From Henricia sp. BOLD:AAB3569 (lineage: Eukaryota; Echinodermata; Asteroidea; Spinulosida; Echinasteridae), in assembly GCA_037783545.1 (NCBI GenBank), contig JBBELK010000370.1, positions 1,240,001-1,304,000 on the forward strand: a DNA stretch of 64,000 nucleotides, given 5' to 3'. The position numbers were made by a program, and so were the translations under genes. This document shows, in pieces, positions 24,945 to 36,440 of this stretch (positions are counted from its first letter, which is position 1; each line of letters opens with the position of its first letter). The notes under the pieces are model-generated. The model was not told the origin of the DNA and did not search any database. It saw only the letters and a list, made by a program, of their open reading frames with translations.

Positions 24945-25384
24945 ATTCCCCTTAAGTTTCTATTGCGAGCGTTTTTACCGGCCCCCATCTTCCTCACCCA
25001 CACTGGCCGCCCATATATAAAACGTCGTATTTTGTGACAATATCGCGGAGATTTATGTTGGCGGCGCTGGCAAAAGGAACTTTTTAACATTCAGATCAGA
25101 CTTAACATTAATGGAGCACGATACACATAAGTATCAATCGTAGGCCTATTAGATGTTTGCATACGCAATAGGACAGGTAAGGAAACTATAATTAAACATT
25201 TCGAGAAAAAGGCATCATATTAAAACTATAGACCTAGTTGAAAATTTTAAAGACTCAAGTGGCGTCAGTAGTTGGCACCCAACCTCGATAAATTGTGAGC
25301 AATTCAAACGTGACCGATTGTCCAAAGCGCGCCCAAGTACCGATCAAAATTGACCTTTTTCTATTTATCAAAATCCTCAAGAGT

Positions 25385-25640
25385 TTTAACTTAACCAAAG
25401 CCGCCACCTAACGCGGCCACGTGGCCGCAGTGGTGTGTGTATCAGGCCGCGTCAAATGCAGCATTGCCCCCGAGTTAAAGAGCACTTGGATCCGCGTGGT
25501 CAGCGAAGCGCGCACGGACGGCGTCGTGGGTTCTCGTGGCTCGAAAGCCCCGGGCCAGCCGCCGCGACCCGTCCGGTAGAATCGGACCGAGTCGGAACCC
25601 CACCACGCCCCGCCAATACATCCCTGGGCTATTTTTCCAC
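25385..25640. other. GC-rich island inside the Ptf1a intron
   Basis: A GC- and CpG-rich block in an AT-rich intron, starting at a palindromic E-box (CGGCCACGTGGCCG). Open frames here on both strands have no recognisable product. It is a candidate regulatory element; a gene fragment is not excluded. Confidence 0.35.
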
Positions 25641-26465
25641 TGGTCGCTCGAGTCATTTTGGATTAGCAATAACTATTCATTTGCAGGTGGACCTTTTGGT
25701 ATTAATGTCCGAGTCTTTGAATGTGTACACAATAATAATAATCATATATGGGGTAATAAAACATGATCAAGTTATACACACACTGCACCCAGGGCATGTA
25801 ATACTCTCCATATTAATTTACACGTCACTTTATATTAGTGAAAGTTTTGCGTCCTTTATTTCTTCAAAGTATATAAAACAAATATGCCACAGCATGAACA
25901 CTGAGCATAATTCGGACTGTTTTGTACTAATATAATGCCCATTAAATTACATCGCATACACGCAAACCTATATAATTTTTAAGATTATTTAGACAATTAA
26001 AATGACTGGTACCAGCTCCAGGGTCAATCGCGCCAAACACAAGTCCATGCAAAATAATATAGTATATCATGTTTATATTTTTCGTTTTGGGCAGAGGGAT
26101 TGTGGTTGTGACACAGCAGTCAGCTATAAAGCGGTGATGGGGCGTTCTGGAACGTTCTGGAGTGTTCTAGCGCGTTCTGGGGTTCCTCCGGTGCTGGCGC
26201 AGGCTATATAGCTTATCGATATATTTTTAACCCATTGTAAAAGTTACAATGACGATGATAATTAAATTGATGTCATTTTAAGACCAAATGAAAAAGTTTA
26301 ATATTTAGAACATCACTAATTTAAGACCTATATGTACAAAATCTGGATTTAAAAAATCAGATTTTCATATGGGAAATGGCAAGATAACCATACACAGGAA
26401 AATTTAACGATTTTTCACAAGACAAAATTAAAATTGTTTTAAAGTTATCCCATACGTTGTGTGCA

Positions 26466-26896
26466 TATGGTTGTAGTCAGAAGTTTACATACAACTGTGT
26501 TAAAACCGGTGTGCTTAAACTTGCGTTGTCACCATTTTTGTAACAGTCTTTACTAAAGTCGTGATTTTGTGGAATTCCTCACATGCTTGCAGTACTTAAA
26601 ACATAGCTTCCACACCTTGCAATGGTTCGGGTAGTCCTGTTTACCATTTTGGGTGATGATGGTAGTGGTGTACATGTATTTATACTTCTGACTTCAACTG
26701 TAGCTTGTACACCTTGCAATGGTTCGGGTAGTCCTGTTTACCATTTTGGGTGATGATGGTAGTGGTGTACATGTATGTAAACCTCTGACTTCAACTGTAG
26801 CTTGCACACCTTGCAATGGTTCGAGTAGTCCCGTTTACCATTTTGGGTGATGATGGTAGTGGTGTACATGTATTTATACTTCTGACTTCAACTGTA
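26466..26896. mobile_element. Tc1-type remnant with a triplicated 3' end
   Basis: The left end (TATGGTTGTAGTCAGAAGTT) and right end (complement TACAGTTGAAGTCAGAAGTA) resemble the Sleeping Beauty/Tc1 TIR and are flanked by TA. The right part is a 97-bp unit repeated three times (26611, 26708, 26805), each copy ending in the TIR-like GACTTCAACTGTA. It ends about 130 bp before Ptf1a exon 2. No transposase frame is left. Confidence 0.75.
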
Positions 26897-27023
26897 TGGT
26901 TTCAGGCAGTGGCCGGGTGTGGTATCCTTTCTCTTCCTTTTGTTTCAGGGTAGGCCCTTTATAGTATTTATTCAATAGATGGCACATCACTTACCTTACT
27001 TCATTTCTTCTTTTATATCTCAG

Positions 27024-27238
27024 GTTCTCCTTCTCCGTCCGAAATGGGCGGTCTTCAGCCCTTAGCCGGACATTCCCTCTCATGGTGCAGTGAGAAGAAA
27101 ACCTCCCCGGGGCCAAACAACACCATGACGGCCAAAGTTTGGACGCCCGAGGACCCACGGCAAATCAAGTATACATCACTGGACATCATGGATACTTCGT
27201 TAGACAGTCATTTGGGCTCCCCTCCCCTCGTACTATAG
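27024..27238 (+). CDS. Ptf1a: Ptf1a exon 2: RBPJ-binding C1 and C2 motifs
   Basis: Final coding exon, entered after TTTTATATCTCAG, phase 1, completing Gly163. It carries SPSPSE, then PLAGHSLSW with Trp183 (motif C1) and [11 protein letters not shown] with Trp202 (motif C2). In mammals these two tryptophan motifs are the contacts for RBPJ/RBPJL in the trimeric PTF1 complex, so the Su(H)-dependent form of the factor appears to be conserved here. The tail after residue 209 ([15 protein letters not shown] and following) has no clear vertebrate match. The stop codon TAG is at 27236-27238. The preceding intron is 4195 bp and contains several mobile elements. Confidence 0.96.
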
Positions 27239-27279
27239 CTGGGGATGGCTCGGTGGGGAATGTTGCAATGAAACGAAAC

Positions 27280-27285
27280 AATAAA
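27280..27285 (+). terminator. Candidate Ptf1a poly(A) signal
   Basis: AATAAA begins 42 bases after the Ptf1a stop codon. If used, the 3'UTR would be very short (about 60-70 nt). It is the first canonical signal after the stop. Confidence 0.4.
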
Positions 27286-27616
27286 CTGCCTTGATGTTTA
27301 CAGGTTCAGTATACTTTACGCAAACGGCACAGCCGCCCAAAGTCGCCCTTTTGTCAAGATTCGGCCTTATCACACATGCACGAAAGAGGATATAATACCC
27401 AGGCCATACCAGTGCCGACATCACATCACACCACTATCACACCAGGAGTCGAAGAGTCTTCAGAACGTTCATGTTTCCTGTGATTTAGACCAAATTCGGA
27501 CGCCAAAACATTGTTTTTTTACGCCGTCTTGGAAGACGATTCGTCTTTCCATTTGACGCCATCTTCAACTTTGACTTCTGTTAGTGTGTGCGCATGCTCC
27601 GTTCAGGCACGTGACC

Positions 27617-28826
27617 GGGGGCCAATTTCATAAAGCAGTTTAGCAAAACAAATTGCTTAATCCGAAATTTAGGTTAAACAGCTAGTATCCCCCCGTCCAC
27701 ATTTTTAAAGTTTTCCTGTTTATCATGGAGGTGTATGTGTCTACAACACCATCACAACTTTTTTTCCACAAAAAATCGACAGGCTTTTGCTTAAAACGCA
27801 AAGCAGTTCCGATCCTATTCACCCGAAATTCTGAAACGCTCGAGGTCACTTGGTTTGTTGATAAACAAGGTTTTGACGTCATCCTGAGAAGAACACAAAA
27901 CGGCCTGTGCAGTATTGAATGGAAAATATACGTATTGAATGTTCATCATGCCTGTTTTGTCCTTGTAATTCAAAATACAAACGTGAAAAACACTTCACGT
28001 AATAGCCTATGACAATAATCTACTATTACCTGTTTTGTGAAAAAACGGTGAAATTGTGGCTCACAATGAAGCTCATTTGAAGTAAATACTGGTGCATTGC
28101 GACGGGTGGTTTTGTCACGGAACGAACGGCATTCACAGCGGTCTGTGTACAGCAGTGGGAACGGTCTTTGCGGGCCGTAGTTCCCACGTGTTTGAACATC
28201 GGCCGGTACAAGTTGGAAAGAGCGACTCATTTTTCTCTCTCTTAGTAATAGAAAAGAAAATCTTTCTGCTCTTTTTTTTCATGGTGTCTGGTAAAGCATA
28301 CAACCACACATCTACTGGGCACATCACTGGCTTTTTGCACAAGAACAATTCTTCAAAAAACACCATCTAACAGACAGTTTTTGGAGTTTTTTACGTGTAA
28401 ACATATGGAACTGCCGACCGTGTTTACTCGTGTTTCTCAGGATTGCGTCACGGGGTCACGCGCATATCATTAATACCTAATGAGCGTTTCAGAAATCGCG
28501 AAAATCGCATTTTCGAAAACCGCACTTTTGCTTGCGATTTATCCACTTAAAACCGACAATTTGAAATAAACAGCGGTGTAAGTCGGCTGGAGGGATACAT
28601 GTACGTCGACTATCGAAAAAGGTGCAAATGTTGGATTTTTCGTCAAGGGGGATTCTAGCTCTTTAATAGTTAAAATTGTATGTCAACGTGCTGTGTTCTC
28701 AGCAAGAACACCAGTCAATTGTAATGCACATCACATAGGATTTTGACTGCTAACTTATTTTTATAAAGCAAACAAATGTTGGATTAAGCAAATTGTTCTG
28801 CTAAACAGCTGTATGAAATTGGCCCC
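27617..28826. mobile_element. GGGGCCAATTTCAT element interrupted by a ~1-kb insertion
   Basis: Termini GGGGCCAATTTCATAAAGC (27617) and TATGAAATTGGCCCC (to 28826). Uninterrupted relatives are about 230 bp, so roughly 980 bp has been inserted. The insert seems to have its own inverted ends, AGCTAGTATCCCCCC near 27679 and GGGGGATTCTAGCT near 28650. The insert's open frames (27725-28012 and others) resemble no protein I know. Confidence 0.65.
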
Positions 28827-29543
28827 GGTTTGGTCCCGGTTATCTGCACGCGCACGTGGATAAAAAAAAATTTGTTTTTCCCGCGCTCCAACTAAAGATC
28901 GCTAAATCGTCTGCTGTAAAATCTTAATTTGTACCAAGAATCACCATAATAAGATAATAAGTCATTCGTTCTGTAATTTACAGACGTATTTGGAGATTTT
29001 GAGATGTTCCCAAAGTCACAATGTCGGTAGGCATATAGAGTATATATTTTTATGGCACAACACAAAATAAAATTGCATTCCAACACATGTAAGATGATTT
29101 TTTTCATTGTAATCAGCCATACCTTTCTGAGAAACATTTAAACAGTTTCACGAGATTAATTAATATTTTTAAAAAGTTGAGGCAAATTGAAGCAACTGCA
29201 TTACCAAATTGTCTGTACATGCACCGCGTTAACAGCAATTTAAGGTGATGTTCAAGTACTTCAAATGTGTCTCTGGTATTCACCAAAGTGTCCTTTTTCA
29301 ACTGTAGTTTTTAAATTAATTTATTTTAATATTTATCAAATTAACGGTCAGCGTTCTTTGCCACAGCGTATAGAGTAACCTTAGCTCTATAGATACATTG
29401 GCTCTCGTTTCTGCATTTTCATATTTTGGTATATAGACTTTTTAAAAACTTTAAGATATTTGTAACAATTTTTTTGTCGAAGTCTTCCTCCCAAACCTTT
29501 CATACTAGAACATAAATCAAATTATGCACGTCAAGTTTACCAA

Positions 29544-29683
29544 TTAAAGGCACAGGCTCGTCAGCAATGCGCGCCCGCCAAATTCGTGCTCGAAACACGC
29601 AGCTCCATGCATTTGCTATGGAGCTGCGTATTGCGTGGCACACATTTGGCGGGCGCGCATTGTTGACGAGCCTGTGCCTTTAA
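29544..29683. mobile_element. TTAA palindromic MITE, copy 2
   Basis: Same 140-bp palindrome with TTAA at both ends and a few mismatches in the arms (GTGCTCGAAACACGCAG on the left against GTATTGCGTGGCACAC on the right), so this copy is slightly older than copy 1. Confidence 0.9.
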
Positions 29684-29816
29684 GATGTATTATTTAGTGA
29701 ATTTCAAGTGGTTGATTTTTTTATATGCGCAGATTTGTCAGTAAGGTACAAAAAAACCTAAATCATTCTTACATCTTCAATGCATAGAGTTTAATCACGC
29801 AAAAAGAGATGGTCAA

Positions 29817-29942
29817 TCGTGTCCCCTGAATCAGTTATATGAAATAACAACTGCTGGCAAAAAGTGCCAGACCACCACCTTTCCATCAGCAGTTTGTATT
29901 TTATAGAACTGATTCAGGTAAGTGAGCTAGGGAACACGACTA
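29817..29942. repeat. Hairpin element GTGTCCCCTGAATCAG, copy 1
   Basis: CCTGAATCAGTT and AACTGATTCAGG, AACTGCTGG and CAGCAGTT pair. A related hairpin lies at 30440-30561. Confidence 0.65.
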
Positions 29943-30439
29943 ATAATGCTTCTGCGTGAAATGTCCATTACATGTAATCTGTTCCAATGCATTCAAACAT
30001 GTATGTGAATTTGAGAAAGTAGATATAACCTAGGTCGGTTTAAGGGGGTATATAGTGCTAGGTCTACAATAATTCTCAAATAAAACAAAAAAACCGTTTT
30101 GCAACTTTCCAAAATTATGTATCTCCTGACAAATAAATTTCAGTTTATTTATTTGTTTAACAATACTTCTTCAAATGTATTTATGTAATCCGACTTTTAA
30201 AAAGTGAGACCTTTTAATTAAACTTGATAATTATTGTTGCTGGGATCCCGAAGGTATTTGACAGAAATCCACCACGTAAGACTGTGGTTTGGTATAACAG
30301 CGAAAATATTTTGCTCTAAGCAAATTTCTGATTGATAGTTTTATAAAATTAGGTGAAATTATAACATATGCGTTAGCGAAAAACATTGTCATCAGAAAGC
30401 AATAGATCTTATTTACGAAGAAGCCATTTTGATCGTGTC

Positions 30440-30561
30440 CCAAAATCACTTCTATTAAATACGAATTGGTGGTTATGAAGGTACCAGACTACTTGAATCG
30501 TCTGGTACCTTCCAACTCGCAATTTACACTATATGGAACTGATCCAGAGGACACGACCGAA
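30440..30561. repeat. Hairpin element, copy 2
   Basis: GAAGGTACCAGAC and GTCTGGTACCTTC form a perfect stem around TACTTGAATC; outer words GTGTCC and GGACAC match the copy at 29817-29942. Confidence 0.65.
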
Positions 30562-32128
30562 AAGCATCCTTTATGAATAATGTCATGGTTGCATTTCTGC
30601 AGTTATCACGTTGAAATTGTGATGAACACTTTGGATTTTACTGAATTTGTGTACATACAGTGTAAACAGAGTATAAAATATTATGTAATATATTGCCTAC
30701 GTTATCATACAAAACAGACTATTTTATTTCTTGTATCAAAATTATTTATTGCTCAATATCGTGATTTATGAGATCTGATTAATTATTCGCTGGTTTGGGG
30801 TGTATTTTTTAATTTCTTTTGTATCTGAGATAATTGTGATTTTGGGGAGTGTGTTTTTAATTTAATTTATTGATTTTGGTCAGTAATAGGAGGATCGTAA
30901 ATGCGAGCTTTCGAACGGCAATAAAACTCTCAGAAAAAAAGTCGTGTGTTTGTGAGGTCCACTGCTTTATTTTGTGAAAGTGCTTTTTAGGAAGGTATTT
31001 GGATTTTTGAAGAATTAGTGGAGTAAATGTTTCTGATATACTCTAAGATTTTTTATATGGCACTTGTTGATTTTCCGAGACGAGCCAAGAAACAAAAAAG
31101 GCGCCAAAAACAGCGATTCCTCTTTTATATTGGCTATAATTTATAGTATTGGAAAATATTTAAAAACAGGAACAACATCATTACATAAGTAAAGAATAAC
31201 GTTGAAAAAACTGCCTTGTGGAAATTTCAGCCACATGGATGCAGTAATATTATAGAAAACCTGAAAAATCCATGCATGGTTTTTGTCTGCAGACATTTTT
31301 TTAAGCACCTTCAGTTGGCAATTTCTCTCACGAGGGTACCATTTTACATGCGGTGTTTGTTACCATTGCTATCAACTACTTTGAGTAAAGTTTTTCTCAT
31401 GACCTCGTGAAGCAATTAATGATGTATTCGAGCTTTAATTTCTGCCAGTGTCCCCATTTGTTCATATATATTAGCCGTCATAGCTTTCCCATCATATGAC
31501 AAAGTCTACAACTGATTTATACGCCATAGTTTTGGATCCAAGCCGAGAAAAATGTTATCAAGTGCTAATGGATTAGCCCAGGAAACAATGTCCTCTCTAA
31601 GTGTCTCTTAACGTAAAACAGTGCGACACTTTCGGCGCATTTCCTGCACTACATCTGTAATTAAAGACCATGAGCAGCCATAAACACAGCCTAGCAATCG
31701 CCGGTTCGCCTTGGCAACGAGAACGTGTTCTTTCTTTTCCCGCCAACAGGTGTACAAGAGAGAGGAAATTCCCGCGCTTGGCACAATACGGTAAAAGGCT
31801 CTCCGTCCAACGCGCACTGTTTGTTTTAGCGATCGAAATATCTACATAAACTCGCGTGGTCGGGTTGGAACGGGCGAATTCAGATAGCTCAGGGGAAAAA
31901 ATAGAATGTTGATAAAGATGGCTAATTATTAGTAGAATTGGGGCTAGGATTATGGGAATTCGCCGAGGCGCATGCGGTTGGCAGTCAAACATCAAACAAA
32001 ACGCGCGTGTTTATGTCGGACTTCAATAGGCAAACCGCCATTTTTCATAGTCGCATACCTATACAAAACCGATTAGGGCTCGTGCCAAAATACAAGAATC
32101 TTTGCCCTGTCCAAATTTGTCAGAGGAG

Positions 32129-32160
32129 GTGGGGGAGGGGGGAGGGGGGGGGGGGGGGGG
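32129..32160 (+). repeat. G-run (17 uninterrupted, 32 nearly so)
   Basis: GGTGGGGGAGGGGGGAGGGG followed by further G. Same type as 24924-24944; weaker G-rich tracts are at 42361-42415 and 45831-45868. Confidence 0.9.
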
Positions 32161-32784
32161 ATGGTAATATGACACGCCGGATAAAATTGAACTCAACTGC
32201 AAGAAGCTCTGACAAATGAGCCAAATTTCCATTTAACTTCGAAAGCTGGGTGCCTTAGATAAATTAAAACGCAAACGCCATCTCGTGCTTATCATTCAGC
32301 AAATAGCAAAACGAAAATGATACTGATGATTAATCACAAGTCCCTTTAATATTTATAAACTCCATCCATCCATTTTTCCCCACAGAAAATAAGTTGAATT
32401 ATGATGCTAGTATCTGACATTTTGTTCCCACAGTCTGCAGTTCCACTGCAGGCCGGTATATTTGACATTATGACAGTCGCCATAAACCTTTAGATGCATG
32501 TAGTTTGCACTTCTTTTATCAGTTTTGTTGAATACGATTCCACGTACATCAAAATTTACTATGTGAAGAAAAGGTTAGTTTTTTTATATTATTGTGATAA
32601 CACTTTTTCATTTTTCAAAAAAAAAATGAAATTAAAACATATTGGGTTCTAGTTCTGGGGTAATCTGGGAATGTCTGAGTTCTTTTGCGTCTTGGGCTAG
32701 ACTGGTCAAAATGGGCTAAAAATGGGATGTGCATGGTAGGTTTTAGGAAGGGACTAGACTTTACTAATTACAATGATACTAGGC

Positions 32785-33076
32785 CATCGATATATATACA
32801 CTGGATAAAGTATGCAATAAAAGTTGGCTATACGAGAATTGAAGCCACGCGCCGGCCGCCATTGTACCCCACAAACAATGCTTGGCCTAGACTGCTCCCT
32901 GGTCCATGCGATCGCTTGCATTCCACTTAACACATTATAGACCATGATGTAGACTAGTGAAGACAGTATGACCATGCAGTCTAGGCAATTAAGGCATTGT
33001 ATTTGGTGGAGTACAATGGAGGACGGTGGCTTCAATTTTAGACGTCGTTGCTTCATCCAGTGTATATATATAGATG
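32785..33076. mobile_element. TIR element in the left part of the TGGGCTA array
   Basis: Ends CATCGATATATATACACTGG and near-complement CCAGTGTATATATATAGATG, with further pairing between GGCCTAGACTG and CAGTCTAGGC. Confidence 0.7.
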
Positions 33077-33087
33077 TACTAGGCGAC

Positions 33088-33148
33088 TTAGTATAGGCTG
33101 GTGTCTGACGGCCATAGCGCTATGACCGTCAGACACCAGCCTAGCATA
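33088..33148. repeat. Short strong hairpin
   Basis: TAGGCTGGTGTCTGACGG and CCGTCAGACACCAGCCTA pair around a small loop (CCATAGCGCTATGA, itself palindromic). One mismatch in about 25 bp. Confidence 0.8.
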
Positions 33149-33920
33149 GCCTATACACTAGGCTAAACTAAGCTGTTTAGGGGTTCTGCATTGGTTGAAC
33201 TGAGCAACACTTTGATCTCTGGTGTTATGTTGTAAGTAGCTGGGAATGTCTGGATTCTGCTGCGTTTTTGGGCTTGACTGCATTGGCAAAATGGGCTAAA
33301 CTGGGATGTGTTAAGTTTTAGGGACGGACTGGGCTAGGCTGGACACTGTAAACATAATAATTATACTCGGCGACTTTGGTAGGATGGGCTCTGTCATGGT
33401 CATATCATATACACTGGGCTAAACTAGGCTGTCTATAGGTTTTGGGTTAAACTGCATGGACAACACTTCGTTCTGACCTGGATTTGGTTATAGACTTGAC
33501 CCTGTTGCGCCCTAGGCTAGATTGGGCTAAGCTGGGGGTGCGTTCTAGGTATGCACTGGGCTTGGCTGGGCTCTTAAAATAAGCTCTGTTGCGTCATGGG
33601 CTGCACTGAGCTAAACTAGGCTGTGTTTGGTATTTGTTATTGGGCAATACTTGGCTCTCTCGCATTCTAGGCTGCATGGACTGGGCTAGACATGGCCCTG
33701 TTGCGATCTAAGCTGGATTGGGCTGAACTTGGGTGTGTTAGGTTTTCGGAATGCACTGGGCCGGGCCGGGCTGGCCACGTACTTTTGCGTCGTGGGCTGC
33801 ATTTGGGCAAACCCGGCTGTGTTGGGTTCTGTGTTAAACTGGGCAACACTTTGCTCCCCGGTGTTCTGAGCTGAACTGGGCTATAGACGTTTCCATTTTG
33901 CGTCGTAGGCTAGATTGAGA

Positions 33921-34214
33921 TACACTATCAGATTTTTGTCTGACAGTCTGTCGTGTCTGTCAGACAAAAATCTGACAGTGTGGACTGCGCATCAAACACC
34001 ATCAGACATTATCAAACTTGTCTGCCAAAAGATTGAACATGCAGCTAAATTCAGACAAAGTCTGAAGTCTGGACAGACAACAGCCAATCAACGGGCAGTT
34101 TGATAACATGTGACCTTTGAGTGGCCACATGATTGAACAAAATCATCAAACATCATCAGACTTGTCAAGCAACATCAAACAATAATGTCTGTCAGACAAA
34201 AATCTGATAGTGTA
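33921..34214. mobile_element. Tc1/mariner-type MITE, copy 1
   Basis: TIRs TACACTATCAGATTTTTGTC and the complement ending AATCTGATAGTGTA, with TA at both outer ends as a mariner-type target duplication. It is inserted into the TGGGCTA array. A second copy is at 44551-44878. Confidence 0.85.
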
Positions 34215-36440
34215 CACAGGCCATAATGGGGTTCTAGGGATGCACTACTGGGCGAGGCTGGGCTCTTACAATGTGCTTTGTTGCGTCATGGACTACACTG
34301 GGATAAACTAGGGTGTGTTGAGTTTGGATCTGAAATTTTTGTTTTGAAACTGTTTTATTAATTCAAAGGAAAAATCAATACACTCAAATTACAATTTACA
34401 TTAATTACAGAAATATTAGAAGTAATTAGCTTAGGGAGGTGTAGCATGCAGCAGCCTCTAGGTATTAGCATTAAATGACAACAATCTGAGAATAAATGAG
34501 TTATCAAAATCTAAAATTCCATTTTTTAAAGTGAGATGTTTTGAGATGTTGTACTCAGTTGTATATTGAATTCTTATAAATGATTGAAAACCAGCGAAAG
34601 ATGGACTTTGATTTTGGAATTGACATTTATAAATGTAGAATTTAGGATCTAAACTTGACAACACTTCGCTCTCTTTTGTTTTTAACTGGAATGGGTTAGA
34701 CGTGAGCCTGTTGCGTCCTGGGCTAGGTTGAGGTAAGTTGGGGTGTGTTAAGCTCTTAGGATGCACCTGGCTAGGTTCTGCTGTGTTCTGACTTGGACTG
34801 GGCTATACTTGGTTCTGTTGCGTCCTAGGCTAGATTGGGCTAAGCTTGGGTTCTAGGGGTGCCGGGCTAGCTATGCTGGGCTCTTCAATCAGCTGGGGTT
34901 TTACGTCGTGGGCTACACTTAGCTAAACAAAAGTGGGTTGAGGTTCGGGTTGAACTGGGCAATGCACTTAACTTTTTGGTGTTCTTAGCCGGCAGATTGG
35001 GCTATTCTCGGGATGTACTGGGCTAGGCTGAGCTCTTAAAATCGGCTCTGTTGCGTCCTGTAATCATGGTGATAGGCCTACACTTGAAAACATAGGCTGT
35101 GTTGGGTTTTGGTTCGAACTTGGCAGCAGTTGGCTCTCTGGTGTTCTAAACTGTAATGAGTTAGACATGGGCCTGTTGCAAGATTAAGCTAAACTGGGGT
35201 GCGTTAAGTTATGGGATGCACTGGGTTAGGCTGGGCTCTTAGGCTGGGCACCCTTGCGTCTTGTGCTACACTATAGGCTAAACTAGGTAGTTGAGCTGGG
35301 TTGAATTGGGCAAACAGGGTATTCTGAACCTGGGCTAGACTAAAAATGACTCTTCCCTAAGCTGGGATGTGTTTGGTTTTAGAGTTGCACTGGGCTAGGC
35401 TAGGCTTTGTTGCGCCATGGGCTGTACTGGGCTAAACTATGCAATGTTGGTTTTGGAGATGAACCAGGGTATTCTGATGTGGGCTGAGTTCAGCTGGAAT
35501 AGATGTGGCCTTGCTACATACTTGAACCTAAAGTTGATAGTGTATAGTACTGAGCTAGACTGAGCTTGGTTGGTCTCTGTTGCTTCTCGGGCTAGAATGG
35601 ACTAAACCATAGAGTTGTAGCCGTAACTCCATGAACTAAACTGGGCTACGTTCTGTGTTAATTGGACTTGAGTAGGTTGGGCTGCGTAACGTAAGCCTGT
35701 GTTGCTTTCTAGACTGGAATGGGCTAAAGTGGGTTGCGTTGCGGTTCCGGGCTGGACTGTATTCGACTATGTGTAGGATCAAGACTGGGTAAATTGGGTT
35801 GTCTTATTCTGGACTGTGCTGAGGGCTCTATTACCTCCCGGGCTAGACTAACCTAGGACGTGTTGGGTTCTAGGCTGGACTGGGCTAAACTGGAACGTGT
35901 TAGGTTCTGAGCTGGATTGGGCTACGATTGGCGGCGTTGCGTCGGAGGCTATACTAAGTTATACTGGGTTGTATTGGGTCCTGAGCATGACTGGGCTAAA
36001 GTGGGTTGTCTTAGGTCATGGGTTGGACTGTGCTGAGGACGACTCTGTTGCCTCTCGCGCTAGACTGGGCTAAACTGGGCTGCCTTGGGTTACGGACTGG
36101 ACTGTGCTCGGCTGGGATGTGTTAATTGGGCCCATGGCCAGACTGGGTTAAACTGGGCTTTGTTGGGTTCTGAGCTGGATTGGGCTAGGTTGGGCTTTGT
36201 CGCTGGCTTCTCGGCCAAGCCTGGGATAAACTGGCTTATGTTAGGTTCTGGTTTGATCTGGGCTATGCTGGTATGAGCTGAGTTCCGAGGTTCTGGGCTA
36301 GACTATGCCAGCCTAGCTCTGTTGAGTCCTGGGATACAGTAGACTAAACTAGGCTTAGACAAAATCAAGTTAGTCTGTACTGACTGGGCGGGCTTGGCTG
36401 AGCTCCGTTTTAGGGCTGAACAGGACTCTGTCGTGATTTG

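Larger units (their letters stand above)
32641..36440 (+). repeat. G-rich, strand-asymmetric TGGGCTA array
   Basis: About 3.8 kb of irregular repeats built from TGGGCTA, GGGCTAGACTGGGCTAAACT and TTGCGTCCTGGGCTAG on the plus strand. G greatly exceeds C on this strand throughout. Longer phrases such as GCTCTCTGGTGTTCT recur, suggesting a higher-order unit of a couple of hundred bases, but the copies are too diverged to fix a period by eye. It is interrupted by 32785-33076 and 33921-34214. Confidence 0.85.

Noticed and set aside
27725..28012. 95-codon frame as a host gene
   Set aside because: It lies inside an insertion bounded by inverted ends and is not protein-like enough to call; left as part of the element.
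31597..31995. 132-codon minus frame
   Set aside because: No motif, no plausible splice sites, and a second long frame in the same strand; treated as chance.
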